A DNA stretch of 32,900 nt, from the NCBI GenBank assembly GCA_003557865.1, contig PWNK01000057.1, forward strand, positions 1 to 32,900. The letters are read 5' to 3'. Below the pieces are notes generated by a model, which saw only the letters and a list, made by a program, of their open reading frames with translations, did no database searches and was not told the DNA's origin. Both the position numbers and the translations under genes were made by a program. The stretch is from Desulfonatronovibrio sp. GTDB taxonomy: Bacteria; Desulfobacterota; Desulfovibrionia; Desulfovibrionales; Desulfonatronovibrionaceae. Of this stretch, positions 14,636 through 22,813 are shown piece by piece. Numbering within the stretch: the first letter of the stretch is position 1; the number at the start of each line of letters is the position of its first letter.

Positions 14636-16213
14636 TTATATTAACGAGTCAGGAAAACAGTTTTCTTCCACTTTCCTAACTCTGGCCATGACCTCCGGCA
14701 GGGCGTCCGCAACCTCTCTGGCCAGATTGCCCCTGAACGGATATCTTTTGGCCAGCCCTTGTCCGGCCAGAGCGTGCCAGTATACCCCGGTATTGGAGGC
14801 ATCAACAGCTCCCAGGCCTTGTGCAAGCAGACTGCCAATGATTCCTGACAGAATGTCTCCAGAACCCCCAATGGCCAGGTTGGGGGCGGCAATTGGAGAT
14901 ACGTATAGGGGGGAATCCTTGCCGGCAATTATGGTGCACGCCCCTTTAAGCACAAGATTTACCCCGAATTCACTTATAAATTTTCGGGAAAAGCCTGTTC
15001 TGTCAGTGTTGATTTCTGCAGCGCTTACATTGAAAAATCTTCCCATCTCACCTGGGTGGGGAGTGAATATGACCTCCTGGCCGTGGGAAAGATTTTTCAT
15101 CATTGATCTGTCTCTGGCAAAAAAATAAAGGGCATCCGCATCAAAAATGGTTTTTGGATGCATTGCGTCCAGATATCCTGTGACAAATCCGCTGGTCTGA
15201 TCCTCTCTACCCATTCCCGGACCAATGACCACAGAGTCGAACTTGTGCAGCACATGTTCAAGATCGGACAGCATTGATTGGTGCCATTGAATTTCATTGC
15301 CCAAAGGCAAGACCATGATTTCGGGCCAGCCGGACCTTATTATGCCTGCCAGACCCGAAGGACAGGCAACAGTCACAAGACCTGCGCCTGACCTTAACGC
15401 TCCAAGGGCCGAAAGTATTGCCGCACCTGAAAGACCCTGGGAACCTCCAACCACAAGCACATGTCCTGCCTGGCCTTTATGCATGGTTTTTCTGGGTCGG
15501 GCTATTTGGTCCAGGACCCGGATTGAAAGCCCGAAGTGCTGCGGAGGATTCTCTTTTTTGATTACATTCGGTATTCCAATCTTGCCCACCGCCAGACAAC
15601 CGACATAATCCCTGGCAGGAGGCTGCAGAAGGCCCAGCTTGGCTTCTTCAAAAGTAACTGTATCATCAGCCTTTACTGCCACCGGACTGGGCCGCCCGGT
15701 TATTCCATCAATGCCCGATGGAATGTCCAGGGATATCACATAACTGTCAATAGCCAGCTTGTTTATGGCCTTGATCCATTTAACAAAATCATCTCTGAGT
15801 TTTCCGGAAAAACCGGTACCCAGAAGTCCGTCAACAATGATATCCACCCGCTTCAGAAAATCCAGATTATACTCGTATAAATACATGAGAGGAATATCCA
15901 GCTTCCGGGCCAGGGAAAGATGATAACCCGCGGCTGCGCTGTACTCCTTGAGTCTCTTGGAATGCAGGACCATGACTTTTACGTCATGGTTCCAGAGATG
16001 CCTGGCCAGGGCAAAAGCGTCTCCACCGTTGTTGCCTGAACCGGCAAAAACCAGTGCTGAACAGCCCCGCAGTCTTTCAAACCTGTACTTGATGACATTA
16101 AGCGCTTCTCTGCTGGCATTTTCCATCAGGATTTCCGGCACAATGCCCATCTCCTCCATGGAGAGTCGATCCCATAGAGCCATTTCTTGAGGCGTTGGCA
16201 AGGGTAAATACAT
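14636..16213 (-). CDS. nnrD: Bifunctional NAD(P)H-hydrate epimerase / ADP-dependent dehydratase
   Basis: The 525 residues form two fused repair enzymes. The N-terminal YjeF epimerase (about 1-215) has FAGSGNNGGDAFALARHL and VDGLLGTGFSG, with IPSGIDG. The C-terminal ribokinase-like dehydratase (about 225-515) has HKGQAGHVLVVGGSQGLSGA, FTPHPGEM and AIGGSGDILSGIIGSLLAQG. Together they repair hydrated NADH and NADPH using ADP. The ATG overlaps the acpS stop (TAATG), so translation is coupled. The size equals other bifunctional forms; nothing is missing. Confidence 0.96.
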   Translation of the reverse strand: MYLPLPTPQEMALWDRLSMEEMGIVPEILMENASREALNVIKYRFERLRGCSALVFAGSGNNGGDAFALARHLWNHDVKVMVLHSKRLKEYSAAAGYHLSLARKLDIPLMYLYEYNLDFLKRVDIIVDGLLGTGFSGKLRDDFVKWIKAINKLAIDSYVISLDIPSGIDGITGRPSPVAVKADDTVTFEEAKLGLLQPPARDYVGCLAVGKIGIPNVIKKENPPQHFGLSIRVLDQIARPRKTMHKGQAGHVLVVGGSQGLSGAAILSALGALRSGAGLVTVACPSGLAGIIRSGWPEIMVLPLGNEIQWHQSMLSDLEHVLHKFDSVVIGPGMGREDQTSGFVTGYLDAMHPKTIFDADALYFFARDRSMMKNLSHGQEVIFTPHPGEMGRFFNVSAAEINTDRTGFSRKFISEFGVNLVLKGACTIIAGKDSPLYVSPIAAPNLAIGGSGDILSGIIGSLLAQGLGAVDASNTGVYWHALAGQGLAKRYPFRGNLAREVADALPEVMARVRKVEENCFPDSLI

Positions 16214-16620
16214 TATTGTCCACCCCCTGAGTTATTGGGAAATAATTTCAGCGATTCAAGGATAACCACTGCAACTGCATTTCTTTGCCCATGACTGATT
16301 GACAGATGTGTCCTGTGAACACCCATCTGCATTGCCCTGGAACGGGCAGGGCCGGAAAACAAAAGCTGCGGCCTCCCGCTGCTGTTGTTGACTATCTCCA
16401 GGTGCTGCAGCGTGATGCCCAGGGCAAAGCCCGTTCCCAAAGCCTTAACCCCTGCTTCCTTGGCCGCGAACCTTGAGGCCAGATGAACTACAGGGAGAGT
16501 TGAGTGCCCTGTCAGCTCCTTGGGGGTAAGTATCTTTTTCGTAAAACGGGTGCCGAATCTTTTATATATGGCCTCTATCCTGTCCAGTTCCACCAGGTCA
16601 AGTCCCACTCCGACAATCAT
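16213..16620 (-). CDS. acpS: Holo-[acyl-carrier-protein] synthase
   Basis: This 135-residue protein opens with MIVGVGLDLVELDRIE (Asp8 is the Mg2+ ligand) and has HLASRFAAKEAGVKALG (catalytic Glu55) and HLSISHGQRNAVAVVI near the end. AcpS transfers phosphopantetheine from CoA to apo-ACP. It lies 2 nt behind pdxJ and overlaps nnrD by one base, giving a pdxJ-acpS-nnrD cluster. The last ten residues (LFPNNSGGGQ) are a Gly-rich tail without known role. Confidence 0.96.
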   Translation of the reverse strand: MIVGVGLDLVELDRIEAIYKRFGTRFTKKILTPKELTGHSTLPVVHLASRFAAKEAGVKALGTGFALGITLQHLEIVNNSSGRPQLLFSGPARSRAMQMGVHRTHLSISHGQRNAVAVVILESLKLFPNNSGGGQ

Positions 16621-16622
16621 AA

Positions 16623-17348
16623 TTAATCCACAAAGGAACGGATTATTCCGGACATGGCTTGCACAGCCTCAGTCATTCCGGTTAACACTGCCCGGGAAAT
16701 GATGCTGTGACCAATGGAATACTCCATAATGCCCCTGACCTTTGAAAAACCGAAAATATTCTGATAATTAAGACCATGTCCAAGGTTAACCTTCAGATTC
16801 AGTTCCTGGGCATGGCTGACTCCGGCGATAATCTTTTCCAGCTCCTTTTGTCTTTCTTTGTAATTCTTGGCCTCTGCATAATGCCCGGTGTGGATCTCAA
16901 CATACTCTGCTCCGGTCCGGGCCGCTGCATCTAACTGATAGCGATCAGCGTCGATGAACAGACTGGTCCTTATTCCAGCTTGGTGAAAGGGATCCAGAAA
17001 GCTCTGCAGAAAATCTTCCCGCCCAAGACACTCCAGTCCTCCTTCGGTGGTCAATTCCTCTCTTTTTTCCGGAACAAGGCAAATCATGTAAGGACATGTT
17101 TTCAGGGCGATGGATTTCATTTCGCTGGTGGCAGCCATCTCCAGATGCAGGTTGGTCTTGAGGACATCCTTGAGCATCTCGACATCCCTGTCCTGAATGT
17201 GCCTGCGGTCTTCACGCAGGTGAACGATTACCCCCATTGCCCCGGCCATCTCAGCCAGATGAGCAGCAGTCACTGGATCGGGCTCATTCCCCATCCTGGC
17301 CTGTCTGATAGTGGCCACATGATCAACATTGACAACAAGTACCGGCAT
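16623..17348 (-). CDS. pdxJ: Pyridoxine 5'-phosphate synthase
   Basis: The 241 residues start [20 protein letters not shown], the PdxJ signature, with [43 protein letters not shown] and [13 protein letters not shown]. PdxJ condenses 1-deoxyxylulose 5-phosphate with 3-amino-2-oxopropyl phosphate to make vitamin B6. GAGGGGG lies about 7 nt before the ATG. It heads the long minus-strand run through rarA, and a good promoter precedes it. Confidence 0.97.
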   Translation of the reverse strand: MPVLVVNVDHVATIRQARMGNEPDPVTAAHLAEMAGAMGVIVHLREDRRHIQDRDVEMLKDVLKTNLHLEMAATSEMKSIALKTCPYMICLVPEKREELTTEGGLECLGREDFLQSFLDPFHQAGIRTSLFIDADRYQLDAAARTGAEYVEIHTGHYAEAKNYKERQKELEKIIAGVSHAQELNLKVNLGHGLNYQNIFGFSKVRGIMEYSIGHSIISRAVLTGMTEAVQAMSGIIRSFVD

Positions 17349-17396
17349 AGCATGCCCCCTCAGGATATTTTAATCAGACAATCATTCACGGCGATG

Positions 17397-17426
17397 ATTA
17401 TCCTTTTGAACTTAGAACATGGTGAA
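17397..17426 (-). promoter_or_regulatory. Sigma-70-type promoter for pdxJ
   Basis: On the minus strand TTCACC (17426-17421) and GATAAT (17402-17397) are separated by 18 nt, matching the -35 consensus in four and the -10 in five of six positions. Transcription would start about 40 nt ahead of the pdxJ ATG. Confidence 0.45.
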
Positions 17427-17583
17427 CAGCTGTATAAACTTTGAATTTTCTCTTACGGTAATCAAAAAGTCAATATAGCAGCTGTCTGTTTCGGGTTGAA
17501 TATTGAATCTGTATAGAAACAGGATTAGATCTTGATCTTAAGGACTCTTTTCTTTAAAGTCCGTTGCAGAAATATGCACAACA

Positions 17584-17600
17584 TGTCAACTATGTTGACA
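17584..17600. promoter_or_regulatory. Palindromic operator-like site upstream of rlpA
   Basis: TGTCAAC-TAT-GTTGACA is a perfect 7-bp dyad around a 3-nt centre, 21 bp before the rlpA start codon. A 17-bp dyad of this kind is typical of sites for dimeric helix-turn-helix regulators. Its right half is also a perfect -35 hexamer, but no good -10 lies at the right distance. A second, wider inverted repeat, CTGTTTC (17486-17492) / GAAACAG (17516-17522), lies upstream. Confidence 0.35.
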
Positions 17601-17621
17601 ATAAAGACCTGATTCAAACGT

Positions 17622-18392
17622 ATGCCAAAACAACGCACCAAGATCATCCTGACGTTCATTCTTCTGATAACACTGACTTGCCTTGCCCTGGGCTGCACCA
17701 AAAAGATCTATCCGCCTCCAGCCCAGCAACAGGACGTCGCTGCAAGGGATACTCCCAAGCCCCCTCCTGCCGGAGACGCTAAACCAGCGACCCAGAGACA
17801 ATACACTGTCCTGGGACAGACATTTACCCCCCTTGACAGCCATGAAGGCTACATGGAAGAAGGGATCGCATCATGGTATGGGCCAAAATTTCACGGTCAG
17901 AAGACCTCTAACGGTGAAGTGTTCAATATGTATGAAATGACTGCCGCTCACCGGGTCTTGCCGATGAACACCAAGATCAGGGTGACCAACCTGGAAAACG
18001 GAAAAACCGTCCAGCTGAGGATTAATGACCGGGGACCATTTGTTAAGGATAGAATTATCGACCTATCCTTTGCCGCAGCCAGAGAAATCGGCATGCTGGG
18101 ACCTGGAACGGCCATGGTCAGGGTGGAAGCTGTTGGCATGAGAACCAAGGCTCAGATTTACGGGGCATTTTATATCCAGGTGGGCTCTTTCTCTTCCATG
18201 GACAACGCCCGCAAGCTCAGAGAAGACCTGCAGAAAATGGGATACTCTGAAACAAGGCTCCAGGAATTTTCCAGAAACAGCAAGCAGTTATGGAGAGTCC
18301 AGGCCGGTGAATTCTCAAACCTTCAGGCCGCTGAAGAGGCTCATTCAAGGCTTTCGGTTGAAAACCCTGGAGCATTCATCATTGCTGATTGA
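17622..18392 (+). CDS. rlpA: Septal ring lytic transglycosylase-like lipoprotein RlpA with SPOR domain
   Basis: This 256-residue protein has a lipoprotein signal peptide with lipobox LALGC (Cys25) and a short Pro/Gln/Ala-rich linker. A double-psi beta-barrel follows (about 70-170: GIASWYGPKFHGQKTSNGE, TAAHRVLPMNTKIRV, LRINDRGPFV, RIIDLSFAAA). A C-terminal SPOR domain covers about 180-256 (FYIQVGSFSSMDNARKLREDL, WRVQAGEFSNLQAAEEA). RlpA cleaves denuded peptidoglycan strands at division sites in Pseudomonas, and SPOR targets it to the septum. The ribosome binding site is poor, but the start is fixed by the signal peptide. The last 14 bp overlap the 3' end of the convergent HU/IHF gene, so no terminator separates them. 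Confidence 0.93.
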   Translation: MPKQRTKIILTFILLITLTCLALGCTKKIYPPPAQQQDVAARDTPKPPPAGDAKPATQRQYTVLGQTFTPLDSHEGYMEEGIASWYGPKFHGQKTSNGEVFNMYEMTAAHRVLPMNTKIRVTNLENGKTVQLRINDRGPFVKDRIIDLSFAAAREIGMLGPGTAMVRVEAVGMRTKAQIYGAFYIQVGSFSSMDNARKLREDLQKMGYSETRLQEFSRNSKQLWRVQAGEFSNLQAAEEAHSRLSVENPGAFIIAD

Positions 18393-18669
18393 TATCCGAT
18401 CTCAGCTTCCTGGAAAGCCTGAACACGACTACCTTGCGCCCTGGAAGGGTTATTGATTCGCTGGTCTGAGGGTTGCGTCCCTTTCTGGGCTTCTTCTCAT
18501 AAGTCTCAAATTTTCCAAACCCGCTGATCAGCAGGGAATTATCCTTGTTTATGGCTTTTTTGATGAGCGAAAGCAGGTGTTCAACCTGATCCTTTACTTC
18601 GGATCTTTTGCGCTCACTTTTCTCATAAATTCTGTCTACCAGATGCGCTTTTGTCAGGGTATTGGCCAT
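18379..18669 (-). CDS. HU/IHF family DNA-binding protein
   Basis: The 96 residues show the full HU/IHF fold: N-terminal helices (MANTLTKAHLVDRIYEKS), LLISGFGKFETYEKKPRKGRNP, then QTSESITLPGRKVVVFRLSRKLR. The Pro in GRNPQTSES is the one that intercalates into DNA. The loop reads KKPRKGRNPQTSES, closer to IHF alpha than to HU, but the paralogue type cannot be fixed from one sequence. It is a nucleoid-bending protein with its own GGGAGA site and probably its own promoter in the 230-bp gap upstream, where I see no other element. Confidence 0.92.
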   Translation of the reverse strand: MANTLTKAHLVDRIYEKSERKRSEVKDQVEHLLSLIKKAINKDNSLLISGFGKFETYEKKPRKGRNPQTSESITLPGRKVVVFRLSRKLRSDINQQ

Positions 18670-18899
18670 AATGATCTCCCAAATTGTTTTGTTGCTTGAA
18701 GCGAAAAAAAGCTCTGTTCAAAGGTCACATAACTATCTGTTTACTCTATTCGCGCCAGCTTCTTGACTGTCATATACTCTTTACTCATCATTATCCTTGA
18801 CTTGTTGCCAGGCTCTAGAGTCGGCATGAAAACTGAAAAGAAACCTGGTTTCTGCGATCTGATTTTATAGAATTCCCCGTTAAGGTTTAAACCCAAAGA

Positions 18900-19316
18900 T
18901 CAACTTGGAATTGCAGATTTAATCTCTTGCGCCACTTTCTGCATTTCATCATTGTCTCTATAGGAACCCTGAGCCCAGAGTGAAAGTCCATCTCCGGCAA
19001 ACCTGGGGATGAGGTGGTAATGGGCATGCATTACCAGTTGACCGGCATCCTTGAAATTATTCATTCCCAGATTGAATCCTCCGGCCTTTAATCCATCCAT
19101 CATGGCCTGTCCCAGTTTCTGCATCGCCAAGTGCATCTCCCCGGCCAGACTCCCCGGCAGGTCAAGCATGTTGACCACATGCGTCTTGGGTATTACCAGA
19201 GTGTGTCCTTTAATTACCGGTGATATGTCTAAAAAGGCCAAAACATCTTCTGTCTCGTAAATCCTGGCGCAGGGAATCGTCCCCTGCACAATCTGACAGA
19301 ATATGCAATCTTTCAC
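18900..19316 (-). CDS. HIT family nucleotide-binding hydrolase
   Basis: This 138-residue protein starts with a Cys pair CIFC (residues 4 and 7, commonly zinc-binding with later His residues). It has the histidine triad HAHYHLIP (97-104, catalytic middle His) and SPVIKGHTLVIPK, close to the Hint/HinT branch that hydrolyses purine nucleoside phosphoramidates. The start codon is GTG, fixed by GGAGG 5 nt upstream. It is divergent from the radical SAM gene and probably monocistronic. Confidence 0.94.
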   Translation of the reverse strand: MKDCIFCQIVQGTIPCARIYETEDVLAFLDISPVIKGHTLVIPKTHVVNMLDLPGSLAGEMHLAMQKLGQAMMDGLKAGGFNLGMNNFKDAGQLVMHAHYHLIPRFAGDGLSLWAQGSYRDNDEMQKVAQEIKSAIPS

Positions 19317-19421
19317 TTAAACCTCCAGGATGCCGGATAGCGATTTTCAAATGTTGAGTTGTGTTAAAAATTCTATATCCAACCTTTGGCTGTTTTGCAA
19401 CCTCCGGATATATTTATTTTA

Positions 19422-20498
19422 ATGAAAAAATCAAAATTATTTTTTCATCAGTTTGCGCACCCAGAACCCCAAAAAAACAAAAAGGCCATCTGGCCGGTGT
19501 TCACCCCTTTTTCCGGATGTCCTTCAAGGTGTATCTATTGCTCGCAGTATGTCCAGACCGGGCAAAAAAGCGTATCCCCGCAACAGGCCGCAAGAAAAAT
19601 GTCTGAGGGGATCCTGTCCAGATTCAATAAAACAGGTCAGCCTGCATCCCTGGGTTTCTTTGGGGGAACTTTCACCGCTATGCGCCAAGAGGAAATGATT
19701 ATTTTCCTTCGCCAGGCCATGTTGCTGAAAAAAGAAGGTGCTGTTGATCATGTTCGCTGTTCAACCCGTCCGGACTTCATCAACCAACGGACACTTTCAA
19801 TTCTTGATGATCATGGTCTGGACATGATCGAACTGGGGATCCAGAGCTTTGACGATAACGTCCTTGCAGGGGCAAGGCGTGGATACTCAGGCAAGGCAGC
19901 CTTGAAAGCCTGCATCCTGGTAAAACAACACGATCTCCAACTGGGAGTGCAGCTTCTGCCTGGGCTTCCTGGTTCAAGCGCTGCATCTTTTTCAACTGAT
20001 ATTACAATTACTTTGCAGATCATTCCCCAAGCAGTCAGAATCTACCCCTGCCTGGTCCTTAAACACACCCCCCTGGCAGCAATGATGAACAAGGGTCTGT
20101 ACAGGCCATGGAGTCTTCAGGCCACGGTCTCCACTTTGTCTTTGGGGCTTCTTCGTCTGTGGAGGGAGGGAGTGCCGGTTATCAGAATCGGCCTTTCCCC
20201 TGAAAAGGATCTCGCGGACAGTCTTATCAGCGGACCATGGCACCCTGCCCTGGGATCCATATGCAGGAGCCTGGCTTTGAAGATGTTTTTGTTTTCCCGG
20301 TTGGCCAGAGTCCAGGCCAGACCCGCAATGATCTACATCCCTGAAAAATGCAGGGATGATTTCTGGGGGCACAGGAAAATGAACGAGCCGTCTCTGATCC
20401 AAAAGGGCATAACCAGGGACATGGTCAGAACCTGGGGCAATAACTGCTTCAGGATTTATTATTCCCGATCCAGTTCAAGCAGCCCTGCTATAGTCTGA
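19422..20498 (+). CDS. Elp3-like radical SAM protein (no acetyltransferase domain)
   Basis: The 358 residues carry the cluster motif CPSRCIYC (Cys 33, 37, 40), GFFGGTFTAM, RCSTRPDFINQ, IELGIQSFDDNVLAGARRGY and LLPGLPGS. This is the radical SAM core seen in Elp3/COG1243-type proteins. The C-terminal part (from about residue 260) is not a recognisable GNAT domain, so the tRNA-acetylating activity of true Elp3 is unlikely; the substrate is unknown. No strong ribosome binding site is visible. ATG at 19422 is preferred over an in-frame TTG at 19386. The Ser-rich end (YYSRSSSSSPAIV) is encoded antisense to the end of thrC (40-bp overlap) and may not be conserved. Confidence 0.82.
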   Translation: MKKSKLFFHQFAHPEPQKNKKAIWPVFTPFSGCPSRCIYCSQYVQTGQKSVSPQQAARKMSEGILSRFNKTGQPASLGFFGGTFTAMRQEEMIIFLRQAMLLKKEGAVDHVRCSTRPDFINQRTLSILDDHGLDMIELGIQSFDDNVLAGARRGYSGKAALKACILVKQHDLQLGVQLLPGLPGSSAASFSTDITITLQIIPQAVRIYPCLVLKHTPLAAMMNKGLYRPWSLQATVSTLSLGLLRLWREGVPVIRIGLSPEKDLADSLISGPWHPALGSICRSLALKMFLFSRLARVQARPAMIYIPEKCRDDFWGHRKMNEPSLIQKGITRDMVRTWGNNCFRIYYSRSSSSSPAIV

Positions 20499-21904
20499 AC
20501 TGCCAGCCGGGTATATTCCTTTTCTGAAAGATTGTTTTTTTCATCACTGCCCAGGACCTGGACAGGCAGATTGATATATTCAGGTCTGGGCTTGATATCA
20601 TACTCCGGTGGAAAGCTGTCTGAAAAATACATTTCCTGAAAACCGCTGAATTTTAGGGCGTGGGCAGTAGCGTCAAGAATGGCCGTATCATTTTCTTCCA
20701 GGAAACCCAGTTCCTTTGCCCGCAGCATTCCGGCCAGGCATTCGCCGCCCTGGGTGCAGGCAATATGTCCATTCTGATTGGCCATGAGCATTCCTTCAAT
20801 AATTGCCTGTTCCTCCACCTGAATCACCCGGAAGCTTCCTGATCCCTGTTCTTTCTCATATCTGGCTGCCAGAGCCCGTACCCTGGGAAATGACACCGGA
20901 TTGCCGATCATAGCTGCCTGCGCGACGCTGGAAATAACCTTGACCGGAGAAAAACTTCTTCTATCTTTTTTTTCATGGTAGTATCTGTAAACCGGATCAG
21001 CATGACTGGACTGAACTCCGAATATCCTTGGAAGTTCTTGGATGATGCCCAGCTCTTTTAACTTGAGAAAGCCGGACATTACAGCCGTAATATTTCCGGC
21101 GTTGCCTATGGGGACAAATAGAACCTTTCCTGCCATGTCCCAGTCATACCATTGGGCCACTTCAAAGTCATAGCTTTCCTGGCCCAGGATCCTCCATGCA
21201 TTCTTGGAGTTCAGAAGGGCCACTCTGAAATTATCAGCAAGATATTCAACCACTTTCATGCAGTCATCAAATACTCCGGGCAGCTCAATAACGTTAGCCC
21301 CGCTGCCGAGAGGCTGAGAAAGCTGCTGGGCTGTGACTTTGCCCTGGGGAAGAATGACCACTGATCTGACAGGCGCACCCACATAAGCCCCGTAAAGAGC
21401 AGCCGAGGCTGAAGTATCCCCTGTTGAAGCACAGATGGTCAGCACCTGTTTCCACCCGTTTTCCCTGACAAGTTTTTTCAGATAGCTGAAGGCACATGCC
21501 ATGCCTCTGTCTTTAAAAGACGCACTGGGATTCTGGCCGTCGTTTTTAAAAGCGAATCTTTGACCAATCCTGGACTCAAGGTGCCTGGCAGCAGGGATGA
21601 CTGGGGTGTTGGCTTCTCCCAGAAAAATAACATCATTTTCTTCCACCACCGGTGCTATAAGTTCATAAAATCTGAAAATTCCCCTGAGACTGATATTTTT
21701 GGTTGCGGCCCGGGAATCAAAAAGATCGCGCCATTCTCTCCCCTTGATGTTCATCAGTTCTTGAAATGAATTGTCCCTCAAAAGAAAGACACCGCCGCAT
21801 TCCGGGCAGGTGTAATGGAGCTTGTCTATGGAGTAAGTTTTGCTGCAGCCAAGGCAGAAATATTCCATAAGCCCCCTGTAGGCGGGAAAACCATTATTGT
21901 TCAT
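20459..21904 (-). CDS. thrC: Threonine synthase
   Basis: This 481-residue PLP enzyme has an N-terminal zinc ribbon (Cys 17, 20, 33, 36: FCLGC and CPEC). The PLP lysine is in PSASFKDRGM (Lys131), with TICASTGDTSASAALYGAY and the phosphate-binding loop PIGNAGNITAV. It converts O-phosphohomoserine to threonine, so it lies on the same pathway as lysC in this window but in a separate transcription unit. The start at 21904 has GAGAG upstream; a TTG at 21940 would add 12 residues and is less likely. It is 41 nt behind ubiA, last in the tyrS-ubiA-thrC run. Confidence 0.95.
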   Translation of the reverse strand: MNNNGFPAYRGLMEYFCLGCSKTYSIDKLHYTCPECGGVFLLRDNSFQELMNIKGREWRDLFDSRAATKNISLRGIFRFYELIAPVVEENDVIFLGEANTPVIPAARHLESRIGQRFAFKNDGQNPSASFKDRGMACAFSYLKKLVRENGWKQVLTICASTGDTSASAALYGAYVGAPVRSVVILPQGKVTAQQLSQPLGSGANVIELPGVFDDCMKVVEYLADNFRVALLNSKNAWRILGQESYDFEVAQWYDWDMAGKVLFVPIGNAGNITAVMSGFLKLKELGIIQELPRIFGVQSSHADPVYRYYHEKKDRRSFSPVKVISSVAQAAMIGNPVSFPRVRALAARYEKEQGSGSFRVIQVEEQAIIEGMLMANQNGHIACTQGGECLAGMLRAKELGFLEENDTAILDATAHALKFSGFQEMYFSDSFPPEYDIKPRPEYINLPVQVLGSDEKNNLSEKEYTRLAVQTIAGLLELDRE

Positions 21905-21945
21905 AACTTTCTCTCGTTGATAAAATGCATCTGTACTCAAAAGGC

Positions 21946-22812
21946 CTATCTCAAAGCAATATCACCAAGTACCCCGCACAGAAGAACAACTGACACCAGC
22001 CCGTTTATGGTAAAGAAGGATACATTTATTTTTTCAAGATTGTCCGGAGATATTATTCTATGTTCAATGAACAAAAATACGGAAACAATAAGGCAGGCCA
22101 GGTAAAAAGGCCAGGCTGCAAAGAGGTTGGCTCCAGAGAGAATAAAAAACAGGGAAGCGTTGACATGACAGAACGCAGAAAGGGCAAAAGCCGTCTTGAG
22201 TCCGAATTTTACGGGGATGGAATAAAGATTATGATGCTGATCAAAGCTGAGGTCCTGGCTGGAGTACAAAATATCAAAACCGGCCACCCAGAAAAGAACC
22301 CCCAGAAATATCAGAAAAGGGGCCAGAGCGAAGGTTGGGTCATAAGCTATCCATCCTGCCAGGGGAGCCAGTCCAAGGACAGAGCCGAGAAAAAAATGAC
22401 AAAGACTGGTGAATCTTTTGGTGAAGCTGTAGATGGCCGACCACCCCAGGGCAAAAAAGGAAAGATAAAAACATAACAGGTTGAGAAAGGCACATGAGAT
22501 AACAAAAATCAGGGCAGTTGCACCCAGAAAAAAATAGGCATCCCTGAGACTGATTTGACCGGTGACCAATGGCCTGTTCCTGGTTCGCTCATTTTCCTTG
22601 TCATATTCAAGATCAGCAACGCGGTTGAAGGTCATGGCAAAGGAGCGGACCGCCACCATAGCCAAAGTCAGAAAAAAGAACACCCTCCATCCGGGCCAGC
22701 CTCCTGCGGACCAGAAAACGCCCATATAAGCGAAAGGAAGGGCAAATATGGAATGCTCCAGCTTAATCATGGAGGCCCAGATCCGGACCTTGTTCAAAAG
22801 AGTCTCAGACAT
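21946..22812 (-). CDS. UbiA family prenyltransferase (quinone biosynthesis)
   Basis: This 288-residue protein has about eight membrane segments. The first Asp-rich motif is NRVADLEYD (63-71, family form NDxxDxxxD) followed by NERTRNRPLV. The second is DILYSSQDLSFD (about 179-190). These bind the prenyl diphosphate through Mg2+. The family includes 4-hydroxybenzoate octaprenyltransferase and MqnP of the futalosine menaquinone route. In an anaerobic sulfate reducer MqnP is the better guess, but this is inference. It begins one base after the tyrS stop and lies ahead of thrC. Confidence 0.9.
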   Translation of the reverse strand: MSETLLNKVRIWASMIKLEHSIFALPFAYMGVFWSAGGWPGWRVFFFLTLAMVAVRSFAMTFNRVADLEYDKENERTRNRPLVTGQISLRDAYFFLGATALIFVISCAFLNLLCFYLSFFALGWSAIYSFTKRFTSLCHFFLGSVLGLAPLAGWIAYDPTFALAPFLIFLGVLFWVAGFDILYSSQDLSFDQHHNLYSIPVKFGLKTAFALSAFCHVNASLFFILSGANLFAAWPFYLACLIVSVFLFIEHRIISPDNLEKINVSFFTINGLVSVVLLCGVLGDIALR

Positions 22813-22813
22813 C

